Assembly (NCBI RefSeq): GCF_038562635.1
Contig: NZ_JBCFBO010000003.1
Span: 160,491-224,490, forward strand
From: Methanobacterium sp.
GTDB taxonomy: Archaea; Methanobacteriota; Methanobacteria; Methanobacteriales; Methanobacteriaceae
DNA: 64,000 nucleotides
Direction of reading: 5' to 3'
The notes beneath the pieces are model-generated. The model worked only from the letters and a program-made list of their open reading frames with translations. It had not been told where the DNA came from and made no database searches. The number at the start of each line of letters is the position of its first letter. Position 1 is the first letter of the stretch. This document shows positions 1 through 9,717 of this stretch, piece by piece. The translations under genes were made by a program, and so were the position numbers.

Positions 1-130
1 CTTCGCTGCTATTTTTAACTGAATAAAATTCATTTTGAAAGTTTGATTCTTTAAATGCTTCTTTAAAGAGGCGAATATCTGCCGGATTATCCTCAACTAA
101 TAATATTTTAGTAAATTCAAGATCAGACAT
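1..130 (-). CDS. Response regulator receiver protein (5' part only)
   Basis: Only the first 43 codons lie in the window; the gene runs off the left edge on the minus strand. The start is the ATG at 128-130. The visible peptide has the beta1 segment KILLVEDNPADIRLF, typical of CheY-like receiver domains, with the acidic pair E-D that binds Mg2+ near the phospho-acceptor Asp. The NPADIRL variant is characteristic of the Rcp1-type stand-alone receivers that are common next to hybrid histidine kinases in methanogens. The phosphorylated Asp and any output domain are outside the window. I am confident of the receiver fold and have no view of the partner kinase. Confidence 0.8.
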   Translation of the reverse strand, partial: MSDLEFTKILLVEDNPADIRLFKEAFKESNFQNEFYSVKNSSE

Positions 131-598
131 ATCATCACTTTCTCAGTTTATTTAAGTTACAGAACAATATACGAACATCATATCATCTTATTATTCTTAA
201 GTTGACTTAATTGTCATACTCAAATTAATTCAATCATCTACTGTCCGCATTCTGGCTTAATATTTGTATTTTATCCTATAAAAAGTTATTCCAAATATGA
301 TTGTCTATGAATATTATCACACCCTTTTCTGGTTCAAATGCATATAATATCACAATATATAGAAGTAGTGAATTGGATAAGAACCAATGTAGAATTGAAT
401 CTAACTATTCAAAGTAATATTAATCTATTAATTTATATTATCTGATGGATCCAGATCATTTTTTGTCACCTGCTATAATTTATTTATCTAATTTTAATCC
501 ATATTAACACATGATTTTTTAATTTACGTGTTTTTACAGATTATATGATTAGCAAACTGATCAAAAAGTTTATCTTATGAACCTAGAATTTACGATCA
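131..598. other. Intergenic region, divergent promoters
   Basis: This 468-base AT-rich stretch separates two divergently transcribed genes, so it should hold both promoters. I see no open reading frame, RNA gene or clear repeat. No strong ribosome binding site precedes the ATG at 599. Confidence 0.5.
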
Positions 599-1915
599 AT
601 GATAACCGGAAAATTTACAGATTTTATTACTGGAACTCACCGTAAAAAAGTCCCTAAACAAGCCATAGATCAGGCAAAACTCTGTTTTTTAGACTTTTTA
701 GGGGTAACCCTCAGGGGATCTAAAACCAGAAGCTCAATTGCAATAAATAATATTGTAAAAGAAGGCAGTGAATCAACTATCATTGGCCATAAAAAAGCCA
801 ATATTCTTGATTCTGCTCTTGCAAATGGGATAGCTGCACACTGCCTTGATTTAGATGACGGACACAGATTTGCCCAGATGCACCCAGGAGCCTGTGTTAT
901 ACCTGCAGCATTGTCAACATGTGAAGCCTCTAACAAAAATGGAAAAGAATTTATAAAATCAATCATTGCAGGTTATGAAGTTGCAATCTCCCTTGGAATT
1001 CTTGTAAACCCCGAACATAGAAATAAAGGATTTCACAGTACCGGGACCTGTGGAACGTTTGGAGCTGCGGCTGCTGCATGCTACGCACTAAACCTTGACA
1101 AAAAAGAGACATTAAATGCCCTTGGACTTGCAGGAACTCAGGCAGCCGGTCTTTTAGAATCAGGCCATTCTGGATCAATGGGAAAACATCTGCATGCAGG
1201 GAAAGCTGCACAATCCGGTGTTTTATCAGCGCTTCTTGCAAAAGAGGGATTTACCGGCGCTTCCTCAATCATCGATGGAAAAGAAGGGTTTATATCCTCA
1301 ATGGTAAATTGTGGTATTAAGAATAAGAAACTGGAAATAGGAAATTTCCATATTCAGGATGTATATTTCAAAAAATACCCAGTATGCAGACATTTACATT
1401 CTACAATTGATGCCACTTTCTGTATTTTAAATAAAAACAGTATCAAAACAGATGATATACAAAAAATAATCGTTAAGACATATAAAATTGCTGCAAACCA
1501 TGATAATTATGATCCAAAAACAAAAGAAGCTATAAGGCAAAGTTTACCTGTAAGTCTTGCAATAGCAGTGCGAAATGGAAATTTAAGTCTTGATGACTTG
1601 AAAACAGATGATGAAATAGCAAAAATTTCCAGTAAAATTGTCACTGAATGTGATGAGAATCTGGATGAATCATACCCTTATAAAAGATCATCAAACGTAA
1701 TAATCCAAACTGAAGATCACTCCTACAGTGAATGTGTTGATTTACCAAAAGGAGAACCAGAAAACCAGTTTACCTTGAATGAATTAATGGACAAATTCAT
1801 CGAGTTGAATCCAGAAATATCTGCTGATATCTTAGAAATAATAGATGATTTAGAAAATTATAACATGAAAGAATTGATGATGGTACTGGATAATGAATTT
1901 AAAATGACTAAATAA
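599..1915 (+). CDS. MmgE/PrpD family protein (2-methylcitrate dehydratase-like)
   Basis: The 438-residue product has the usual length of the MmgE/PrpD family, whose members dehydrate 2-methylcitrate or related tricarboxylic acids, or decarboxylate aconitate. Seen in sequence: the N-terminal all-helical domain contains ANGIAAHCLDLDDGH (about residues 75-90), the family signature with the D-D pair, followed by HPGACVIPAAL and GYEVAISLG. The second domain carries the KKYPVCRHLHSTID segment (about 258-271). It heads a plus-strand cluster with a U32-like protein, a fumarase-alpha-like dehydratase and a citryl-CoA lyase-like protein, so a role in making or breaking a branched tricarboxylic acid is likely. 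Substrate specificity cannot be read from sequence. The start ATG at 599 has a weak upstream Shine-Dalgarno. Confidence 0.85.
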   Translation: MITGKFTDFITGTHRKKVPKQAIDQAKLCFLDFLGVTLRGSKTRSSIAINNIVKEGSESTIIGHKKANILDSALANGIAAHCLDLDDGHRFAQMHPGACVIPAALSTCEASNKNGKEFIKSIIAGYEVAISLGILVNPEHRNKGFHSTGTCGTFGAAAAACYALNLDKKETLNALGLAGTQAAGLLESGHSGSMGKHLHAGKAAQSGVLSALLAKEGFTGASSIIDGKEGFISSMVNCGIKNKKLEIGNFHIQDVYFKKYPVCRHLHSTIDATFCILNKNSIKTDDIQKIIVKTYKIAANHDNYDPKTKEAIRQSLPVSLAIAVRNGNLSLDDLKTDDEIAKISSKIVTECDENLDESYPYKRSSNVIIQTEDHSYSECVDLPKGEPENQFTLNELMDKFIELNPEISADILEIIDDLENYNMKELMMVLDNEFKMTK

Positions 1916-1977
1916 AATATTCAAATTTAAAATTAATAAATTACGCTAATAAAGACAAAAAGGATTAAGTGATAGTG

Positions 1978-2874
<897 letters not shown>

Positions 2875-2944
2875 TTTTAGATTATCTAAAATTTAAAGTA
2901 TATACTCAATTATCTAAAAATTGTACTTAGGAAGTGTTTATTGG

Positions 2945-3805
2945 ATGGAAATAGTTAATTTAATCAGAGATGCAGTAATTGAAGCAAGTACAACTTTCAG
3001 GAAGGATCAGTTTGATGCTTATAAAAGAGCAGTGGACATGGAACCTAATGAAAACACTTCCTGGATGCTCGAATTACTCATAAAAAATGCTGAAATAGCA
3101 AATAAAAATAAAGTTCCCCTTTGTGATGATACAGGTATTCCACATGTTTTAGTGGAAATTGGAGAAAATGTGAGCCTACCTGCAAATTTCTTCGAAGATA
3201 TAAAACTTGGAATAGAAAAAGGCCTTACTGAACTCCCTGCAAGACCTATGGCCGTACGGGGCAATGGTATTGAACGGATAGAGCAGAGCAAAGGACTGTA
3301 TACTGATCCTGGAAAACTCACCCCTCCACCATTTATACTTGATAAAACTGAAGCAGATGGTGTGAATATTCATGTTTTAATGTTAGGTGGAGGCCCCGAG
3401 ATTAGGGCAAGCACATATAGAGTTTTCCATAAGAGGGATAATAGAAAAGTATTTAATGAAGTTAAAACATGGATGAAATCAGAGGTCAAAATGCTTGGGT
3501 GCACACCATGCATCCCCGCTGTAGGCATTGGTAGAACTCATTTTGAAGCTTCGTCATTGATGATAAAATCAATGGCATACGGAAATTTAAACGAACAATC
3601 CAAAATAGAAGAGGAAATAACAGAATCCATAAATAGTTCTAAAGTAGGGGCACTTGGAATTGGCGGTTCTGTAACTGCACTCGGATCTTTTGTTAAAATA
3701 GGTCCACAAAGGGCAAGCGGTGTTAGAATTTTATCTATGAGGCCCTGCTGCTGCGTGGAACCACGGAGATCGTCAGTATTCCTCCATTCCTCAATTCTGG
3801 AGTGA
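2945..3805 (+). CDS. Class I fumarase / L-tartrate dehydratase alpha-like protein
   Basis: The protein (286 residues) matches the iron-sulfur class I hydro-lyase alpha family (TtdA/FumA N-domain), which interconverts fumarate and malate or dehydrates tartrate. Cluster ligands visible in order are C in PLCDDTGIP (about residue 60) and the cysteines of MLGCTPCIPAVGIGR (about 180-195); the C-terminus contains RPCCCVEPRR. The cognate beta subunit is not in this window, so it either pairs with a distant gene or acts on another acid in this cluster. An AGGAAGTG motif sits 8 bases before the ATG at 2945; this beats the in-frame TTG at 2921. It ends 6 bases before the citryl-CoA lyase start, which implies translational coupling. 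Confidence 0.75.
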   Translation: MEIVNLIRDAVIEASTTFRKDQFDAYKRAVDMEPNENTSWMLELLIKNAEIANKNKVPLCDDTGIPHVLVEIGENVSLPANFFEDIKLGIEKGLTELPARPMAVRGNGIERIEQSKGLYTDPGKLTPPPFILDKTEADGVNIHVLMLGGGPEIRASTYRVFHKRDNRKVFNEVKTWMKSEVKMLGCTPCIPAVGIGRTHFEASSLMIKSMAYGNLNEQSKIEEEITESINSSKVGALGIGGSVTALGSFVKIGPQRASGVRILSMRPCCCVEPRRSSVFLHSSILE

Positions 3806-3811
3806 TATATC

Positions 3812-4633
3812 ATGGCAATTGGAAGAGAAACAATAGAAAACCTACTTAAACTTGGTAATCCCAAATGGAAGACCAGCATAACAAGCGTTGAACCAAATAA
3901 ACTTAAAACTAGAGGATACCCACAGGAGGACCTTATAGGAAATATATCTTTTCCTGAAATGGTTTATTTGCTCATAAAAGGAGAATTACCACCCGAAAGT
4001 GAATCAAAAATGTTTGAGGCAGTCTTAACTTCCTTTTGTGATCATAGTGTAACACCCCCAAGTACTCAGGCTGCAAGAATTATTGCATCTACAGGATCTC
4101 CAATGCACGCCTGTGTTTCAGGTGGGCTTTTGGCCTTTGGGAAACACCATGCAGGAGCCATAGAGAATGCCATGAAAACACTTCAAGAAGGCGTTAAACG
4201 ATCACATGGAGACATAGAAGCAACTGCCAGAGAAATGGTAGATGAATTTTTAGAAAGTGGAGATAAAATACCTGGTTTCGGCCACAGATACCACAATGAA
4301 GATCCAAGGGCTCGCAAACTTATAGAACTTGCCAAAGAATACGGATGTTCAGGAATACACACTGAGCTTGCACTTACAATTCAAAGTATTCTTTTAGAAG
4401 AAAAAGGAATTAGAATGAATATCGACGGGGCCAATGCAGGCATATTGTCAGATATGGGTTTCGATTGGACTATTGGGACTGGAATATTCATGATTGGGAG
4501 ACTTCCCGCCCTTGTTGCACATATATATGAAGAACAAACCAGAGAAGCTCCTTTCAGAAAATTATTCGACACAGAAGAGATTTACTATGACGGCATTGAT
4601 GAACGCAGGATAATAAAAGAGGATGAAAAGTAA
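3812..4633 (+). CDS. Citryl-CoA lyase-like (short citrate synthase family) protein
   Basis: At 273 residues this is far shorter than citrate synthase (about 370-430) and matches the size of citryl-CoA lyase (Ccl) proteins homologous to its C-terminal part. The three catalytic positions of the superfamily are all visible: His78 in the CDHS motif, His158 in GFGHRYH and Asp205 in NIDGANAG. The enzyme would cleave or form a citryl-CoA-type bond, releasing acetyl-CoA or another acyl-CoA and a 2-oxoacid. GGAGTGAT precedes the ATG with ideal spacing. It is the last gene of the PrpD/U32/fumarase-alpha cluster. The reaction direction and true acyl-CoA are unknown. Confidence 0.8.
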   Translation: MAIGRETIENLLKLGNPKWKTSITSVEPNKLKTRGYPQEDLIGNISFPEMVYLLIKGELPPESESKMFEAVLTSFCDHSVTPPSTQAARIIASTGSPMHACVSGGLLAFGKHHAGAIENAMKTLQEGVKRSHGDIEATAREMVDEFLESGDKIPGFGHRYHNEDPRARKLIELAKEYGCSGIHTELALTIQSILLEEKGIRMNIDGANAGILSDMGFDWTIGTGIFMIGRLPALVAHIYEEQTREAPFRKLFDTEEIYYDGIDERRIIKEDEK

Positions 4634-4691
4634 CATACTCCTTTATATATTCATTTATAAAGAAATTCCTTGGAAAATTAAATAGTAAAAG

Positions 4692-4700
4692 ATAAATATA
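4692..4700 (+). promoter_or_regulatory. Candidate TATA box of the ATP synthase operon
   Basis: ATAAATATA preceded by the purine-rich AAAAG (BRE-like) lies about 40 bases before the first ATG of the operon. A start site 22-26 bases downstream would leave a short leader containing the GGTGATT ribosome binding site. A second TTTATATAT at 4642-4650 is an alternative. Confidence 0.4.
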
Positions 4701-4737
4701 ACTGAAAATAGAGTTTTGTTCATCATGGTGATTCAAA

Positions 4738-5052
4738 ATGATGTCGATATCTGAAGCTATTACGACAATTAAAAAGGCAGAAAATGATGCCGATAAACTA
4801 ATAGAGGATGCAAAGCAAAGATCCTCTAAAATGAAAGAAGAAGCGAAAGAAAAAGCAGAGGTGCTTATTAAAAAAGCTAAAGACGAAGCTCATGAAGAAA
4901 CTGGTGATATAATCTTTAAAGCAGAAGATGAAGCTAAAAAAGAAACTCTCCAAATATCAAAAGAAGCTGACGAGAAAATAAATAAAACTAAAAATCAGGC
5001 TGCAGGTAAAGTTGATGAAGCTGTAGACGTTATAGTTAAAAATATACTATAG
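4738..5052 (+). CDS. ahaH: A-type ATP synthase subunit H
   Basis: The 104-residue product is an uninterrupted, highly charged heptad coiled coil rich in Lys, Glu and Ala, as expected for subunit H. This subunit pairs with subunit E to form the peripheral stalk linking the A1 and AO sectors. The start is the ATG at 4738 behind GGTGATT. It is the first gene of the operon, followed by I after 33 bases. Identification rests on the coiled-coil character, the length and the invariant position before subunit I in methanogen ATP synthase operons. Confidence 0.88.
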   Translation: MMSISEAITTIKKAENDADKLIEDAKQRSSKMKEEAKEKAEVLIKKAKDEAHEETGDIIFKAEDEAKKETLQISKEADEKINKTKNQAAGKVDEAVDVIVKNIL

Positions 5053-5085
5053 GCCTATTCTCGTTAGTTAAAAAAAAGTGATAAT

Positions 5086-7086
5086 ATGTTTAAGCCAGCG
5101 AGAATGAAAAAGCTTAAAATACTCACTTTAGATGCCTATTCTAATTCTGTGGTAAGTGCTCTTCATGAAGAAGAGATAGTTCAAATACATGATATTTCCG
5201 AACGCATTCAACAGGATGCAGAATGGAAACAAATTTTAAAACCATCAAAGGCCACGGCCTACACGGGTAAACTATCTTCACTTCAAATGAAGACTACTGG
5301 AATTGTTGATTTTTTGAAATCCGCAGAACGAAAAGAAGGTGGCATTCTTAAGAGTATTATAGGCTTTATAAACCCAAAAGTACCCGAGAAAAGAGAAGTC
5401 GAAGACTTAGGCTCTGAAGCTCTAATTGAGCATGCAGAATCTATTCTAGGGGAAGTAGAAGGGCAAACAAAAACAATTGAAAATAAAATAAATGTTCTTG
5501 ATTCAGAAAAAAATGAGCTTAACAACGCTCTTAACATTGCAACTAAACTTCAAAATATTGATATTGATTTCAGTGATTTAGAAGATACAAATTATACTTC
5601 TGCAATAGCTGGAAAAATGCCAAGTGCTCAATTTGAAGAATTCAAAAAAGAAGCAGCTTCCATAACAGACCAGATCGTGATTTTAGAGCAAGATGCCGAA
5701 GAAGATACAAAGATCTTAATCGTCGTTACTTTAAAAGAATATGGTAGTAAAGTTTCATCTCTTCTAAGGAGATTCGAATTTGAGTTGTATAATACTTCCG
5801 GACTTTCCGGAAAACCGGCTGCCATAATTTCAAGTGCAGAATCTAGAATCAATGAAATTGATAATGAAAAAGCACAATTAATGAATGAACTTGCAGATAT
5901 TGCGGGAAAATGGAAAGATGATCTTCTAGTATTAAAAGAGCAGCTCGATATTGAAAAAAATAGAAATGAGATATTTTCTTTCTTTGGAGAAACAAATAAA
6001 ACTTTAATGTTAGAAGCATGGGTTCCAGTTAAAAAGGTAGATAAAGCTGTTGAAATTATTAAGGAATCCAGTGAAGGTTATTCCATCATTGAAGTAACCG
6101 ATCCTGAAGAAGGAGATGACATTCCAATTCATCTGGATAACCCTCGTTTTGCCAAACCATACGAAATGTTCATACATATGTACTCACCGCCAGGTTATAA
6201 GGAAATAGACCCCACAATATTTCTTGCATTGATGTTCCCATTTTTCTTTGGGTTCTGTCTTACAGATGCAGGTTACGGTATTGCCGATGCCCTAATTGGT
6301 ATAGTTCTAATTCTCGGACTTGGAAAAGTAAATAAAATGATGCGTAACATGGGTATTATCCTTGTTACAGGTGGTATATGGGCCGTTATACTTGGTACAA
6401 TTACAAATAGTTTCCTTGGAGATATATATGGTAAATTCATCATAGGAAATGGTGCACCTTTCCCTGGAACTATAGCACTAGTTGATGCGTTTAAGAATCC
6501 TACAAGTATATTGATTATGGCCATAACAACTGGTATAATCTACATAATTATAGGGCTAATAATTGGTGCTCGTAACAATATAGTAGCAGGAAAACGTAAA
6601 GAAGCTTTAGGAGAACAAATATCATGGCTAATAATATTTTTAGGCATTGGTCTTGCAGCTCCAGCTTATTTATATGGTCTGGGTTCAATTTTACTATACT
6701 CCGGAGGAGCTCTTGCTGTTATAGGTATTATCATGTATCTATATGTTAATGGACCATTTGGAATCATGGACCTTATGGGAATGGTTGGAAATATCCTTTC
6801 ATTCGCAAGGTTACTTGCTCTTGGTCTTGCAACCGGTGGAATAGCCATGACTGTGAACATTTTTGTCCAGTTGGTAAGTGGAATTCCGTACATTGGAATC
6901 ATACTTGCAATAGGAATATTTTTAGTTGGACACATCGGTAACGGTGCATTCCAGACTTTCGGAGGTATTATTAACGCTCTCCGTTTACATTATGTTGAAT
7001 TTTTTGGTCAGTTTTACATTGGCGGAAGTCAAAAATTCCGGGCTTTCCGTACAAAAAGAAAAATTACTAAGTTAGGAGGTAAATAA
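5086..7086 (+). CDS. atpI: A-type ATP synthase subunit I (a subunit)
   Basis: The 666-residue membrane subunit forms the stator half-channels for the coupling ion. Residues 1-360 are a soluble coiled-coil domain that contacts the peripheral stalks. The remainder has about seven or eight hydrophobic segments beginning at FLALMFPFFFGFCLTDAGYG, a family signature. The helix containing MGNILSFARLLALGLA carries the essential Arg (in SFARLL) that faces the rotor carboxylate. The end, GQFYIGGSQKFRAF, is also typical. The stop abuts the ATG of subunit K, so the two are translationally coupled. Confidence 0.95.
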   Translation: MFKPARMKKLKILTLDAYSNSVVSALHEEEIVQIHDISERIQQDAEWKQILKPSKATAYTGKLSSLQMKTTGIVDFLKSAERKEGGILKSIIGFINPKVPEKREVEDLGSEALIEHAESILGEVEGQTKTIENKINVLDSEKNELNNALNIATKLQNIDIDFSDLEDTNYTSAIAGKMPSAQFEEFKKEAASITDQIVILEQDAEEDTKILIVVTLKEYGSKVSSLLRRFEFELYNTSGLSGKPAAIISSAESRINEIDNEKAQLMNELADIAGKWKDDLLVLKEQLDIEKNRNEIFSFFGETNKTLMLEAWVPVKKVDKAVEIIKESSEGYSIIEVTDPEEGDDIPIHLDNPRFAKPYEMFIHMYSPPGYKEIDPTIFLALMFPFFFGFCLTDAGYGIADALIGIVLILGLGKVNKMMRNMGIILVTGGIWAVILGTITNSFLGDIYGKFIIGNGAPFPGTIALVDAFKNPTSILIMAITTGIIYIIIGLIIGARNNIVAGKRKEALGEQISWLIIFLGIGLAAPAYLYGLGSILLYSGGALAVIGIIMYLYVNGPFGIMDLMGMVGNILSFARLLALGLATGGIAMTVNIFVQLVSGIPYIGIILAIGIFLVGHIGNGAFQTFGGIINALRLHYVEFFGQFYIGGSQKFRAFRTKRKITKLGGK

Positions 7087-7572
7087 ATGGTAGTAGAAAT
7101 AGGTAGCGCACTCGTAGCAATAGGTGCTGGAGTAGCTATAGGTTTTGCTGGATTAGGATCAGGTTTAGGACAAGGTATTGCAGCTGCAGGAGGTGTAGGT
7201 GCTGTAGCAGAAGATAAGGGTATGTTTGCTCAAGGGCTTATCTTTTCAGTACTGGCAGAGACTCAGGCTATATACGGTCTTTTAATTGCTATACTATTAA
7301 TGTTAGGTGCCGGATTAATTGGTGGAGGCACAAAAAATGTCAGCGTTGCTATGGGATTAGCAGCAGTAGGTGCAGGTGCAGCTATTGGATTTGCTGGCCT
7401 TGGTTCTGGTATCGGTCAGGGTATCACTGGAGCATCATCTGTAGGTGCAGTAGTAGAAGACAAAGATATGTTTGCTCAGGGCCTTATCTTCGCAGTATTA
7501 TCAGAGACTCAGGCTATATACGGTCTTTTAATTGCTATATTGATAATGTTAGGTGCTTCCTTACTAGGTTAA
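7087..7572 (+). CDS. atpK: A-type ATP synthase subunit K (rotor c subunit, duplicated hairpin)
   Basis: The 161-residue rotor-ring proteolipid is an internal duplication of two helical hairpins of about 80 residues each, giving four transmembrane helices. Both hairpins keep the ion carboxylate (Glu58 and Glu140 in ETQAIYG) and a Gln in the partner helix (Gln29 and Gln111 in GSGxGQG). The Q plus E-T...Y set is the pattern associated with Na+ binding in V/A-type rings, so a Na+-coupled ring with one site per hairpin is likely. Duplication without loss of a carboxylate is known in Methanobacteriales. The gene starts immediately after the subunit I stop. Confidence 0.95.
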   Translation: MVVEIGSALVAIGAGVAIGFAGLGSGLGQGIAAAGGVGAVAEDKGMFAQGLIFSVLAETQAIYGLLIAILLMLGAGLIGGGTKNVSVAMGLAAVGAGAAIGFAGLGSGIGQGITGASSVGAVVEDKDMFAQGLIFAVLSETQAIYGLLIAILIMLGASLLG

Positions 7573-7603
7573 GTATTCGGCAGAATACATGGAGGATAAT
7601 TAA

Positions 7604-8227
7604 ATGAACTCTGGGGCAGATAAAATTGTCTCAAGCATAATTTCTGATGCGCAAAGTAAGGCTGATGTTATAATCCAAGAAGCTGAAAGAGAAACTGCTC
7701 TTATTGTTGAAGAAGGAGAAAAAGAAGCAGTTTTAGAAAAAGAAAAAATCCTGGAAAATGCCAATAAACAGTCCGCAATGAAATATCAACAGCTCATCTC
7801 TGAAGCTAAAATGAACTCCAGAAGAGCAGAGCTTGAGGCAAGAGAAGAAATAATAGAAGGTGCATTTAAACGTGCCGAAGATGAACTAAAGAAAATTGCA
7901 TCTACTGATAGTGATGAATACAAAGAATCCCTTAAAAAAATCATAGAAGAAGCTTCTATTGAAATTGGTGGGGGAGACTTAATATTATCCTTAAAAGCAG
8001 ATGACGTTGCCAAAGTCAAGGATGCAATTTCATCACTTGAAAAAAATATTAAAGGAAAAACTGGCACTAAAACAACCTTAGAGATTGGAGAAAACATAGC
8101 TACCATTGGGGGAGCTGTTGTAAAAACCAAAAATGGAGATATTGAAGTTAACAATACAATCGAAGCTAGAATGCTGAGGTTCAAAAAAGCTCTACGATCA
8201 GAGGTTGCAAAAATATTATTTAAATAA
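7604..8227 (+). CDS. atpE: A-type ATP synthase subunit E
   Basis: The 207-residue peripheral-stalk subunit has a long N-terminal helix (to about residue 100, Glu/Lys/Ala-rich) that pairs with subunit H. A C-terminal globular domain contains IGGAVVKTKNGDIEVNNTIEARM, the conserved segment that packs against subunits A and B. The ATG is preceded by GGAGGAT at ideal spacing. It lies 31 bases after K and 15 bases before C within the operon. Confidence 0.95.
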   Translation: MNSGADKIVSSIISDAQSKADVIIQEAERETALIVEEGEKEAVLEKEKILENANKQSAMKYQQLISEAKMNSRRAELEAREEIIEGAFKRAEDELKKIASTDSDEYKESLKKIIEEASIEIGGGDLILSLKADDVAKVKDAISSLEKNIKGKTGTKTTLEIGENIATIGGAVVKTKNGDIEVNNTIEARMLRFKKALRSEVAKILFK

Positions 8228-8242
8228 TAAGGGGGAAAAATC

Positions 8243-9400
8243 ATGGCAGATGGTATCATATCAATAGTAGCTCAAATGGGTTTTCCCTCTATTGATCCTC
8301 TTTTAGGTCTTTTAGCACTGGTAGGGTTAATTGTTGGAGCTATAGTGATAGTGGTAGTCATACGACCATTGTTAGATATTTTTCCATATGCTTACCCTAA
8401 TGCACGAGTAAGAGCAAGAACAGGAAAAATTCTTACAGAAAAACAATTAACAGAAATTATCGAATCAAATGACTTAACAGAAGTGACAAATTATCTTAGA
8501 GGACTTCCAGATTATGCAAAATACATAGATCAGTATCCTCTAGAAAAAGCCCTTGATACGCATCTTGCAGATAATTATGAAACATTAACCAAAATAGTCC
8601 CAAAGGATATTAAACCTATTTTTAGTGTTTTACTCCAAAAATGGGATATAAGGAATGTAAAAAGCATAATTGCTGCAAAAGAAGCAGATCTATCCAGAGA
8701 CGAAACTGTAAATCTTATAGTTCCATTTGGAGAGTTAAAAGACTCACTGGATAAACTTTTAGATGCAAAAAATATTACTGAAATTATCAACAGTCTTGAA
8801 GGGACAGCATATGCACATGTTCTTGACGAAGCATTACCTGCATATCAAAAAACAGGCATGCTTTTACCTTTAGAAGCTTCACTTGATAAATTCTTCCTTG
8901 AAAACTTATTAACTGCTGCATCAAATCCTTCTGATGAAAGCGCAAGGGCTTTACATTCATATATAGGAACACAAATTGACGCAGCTAACCTAAGTGTTAT
9001 TTTAAGGGCAAAAGCTGAAGGTCTAAAGTATGACGATATACAACCTTATATTGTTTCAGATGGTTATCAAATTAGGGAATGGAAATTAAAAGACCTGATG
9101 GAATCTGAAAGTGTAGGAAATGTTGTAAGCAGCCTGGACGGAACTGAATATGCACAAATTCTTACTGATGCTTTACCAGAATATACCAAAACAGGTTCTG
9201 TAGCACCACTGGAAGCAGCTTTAGACGAAAAAGTCAGACAAACTGCAAAAGCATTATCAGTTAAAATACCTTTCGGAATAGGACCAATTGTAGGCTTCTT
9301 AAACAAGAAAGAAAAAGAGATACGAAACTTAAAAGTCATAACTCGTGCAAAAAGAGAAATTGGATTCTCTAACTCAAAAATTAAGGAGTTACTAGTATGA
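8243..9400 (+). CDS. atpC: A-type ATP synthase subunit C
   Basis: The 385-residue product is the central-stalk cap that joins the D-F rotor shaft to the K ring. It is mostly helical with three repeated sub-domains, visible as recurring YLRGLPDYAKYI, LEGTAYAHVL and LDGTEYAQIL stretches, each a repeat of the family. Residues 10-40 are hydrophobic (LLALVGLIVGAIVIVVVI), a membrane-anchoring N-terminal segment. The C-terminal part contains IRNLKVITRAKREIGFSNSKIKELL, conserved in V-type subunit d/C proteins. The stop overlaps the ATG of F by four bases. Confidence 0.93.
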   Translation: MADGIISIVAQMGFPSIDPLLGLLALVGLIVGAIVIVVVIRPLLDIFPYAYPNARVRARTGKILTEKQLTEIIESNDLTEVTNYLRGLPDYAKYIDQYPLEKALDTHLADNYETLTKIVPKDIKPIFSVLLQKWDIRNVKSIIAAKEADLSRDETVNLIVPFGELKDSLDKLLDAKNITEIINSLEGTAYAHVLDEALPAYQKTGMLLPLEASLDKFFLENLLTAASNPSDESARALHSYIGTQIDAANLSVILRAKAEGLKYDDIQPYIVSDGYQIREWKLKDLMESESVGNVVSSLDGTEYAQILTDALPEYTKTGSVAPLEAALDEKVRQTAKALSVKIPFGIGPIVGFLNKKEKEIRNLKVITRAKREIGFSNSKIKELLV

Positions 9401-9717
9401 AATCAAGTATAGCAGTGATCGCAGATCCAGACACAGTTACTGGCTTTAAACTCGGAGGTATTAAAACCGGATATCCTGTTGAGGATATGAAAGAAGCCAA
9501 AACACGTCTAGAAGAACTTTTCAAACAGGATTTCTCAATTATTATAACCACTGAAAAAATTGGGGATGAGTTAAGAGAAACAATTGATAAACTCACAGGA
9601 ACAAGCACATTACCTATGATAATCGAAGTACCTGATAAAACAGGGCCAGCTGAAAGGGCCACTGATCCTATTAGGGAACTTATCAAACGAGTAATTGGGG
9701 TTGAGATGGTAAAATGA
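9397..9717 (+). CDS. atpF: A-type ATP synthase subunit F
   Basis: The 106-residue rotor-shaft subunit binds subunit D. The N-terminal IAVIADPDTVTGFKLGGI is the family hallmark: a Rossmann-like beta-alpha-beta start that includes TGFKLGG. The middle YPVEDMKEA and IIITTEKIGDELRE stretches also match. The gene overlaps C by four bases at its start and A by four bases at its end, so translation of the three is coupled. Confidence 0.95.
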   Translation: MKSSIAVIADPDTVTGFKLGGIKTGYPVEDMKEAKTRLEELFKQDFSIIITTEKIGDELRETIDKLTGTSTLPMIIEVPDKTGPAERATDPIRELIKRVIGVEMVK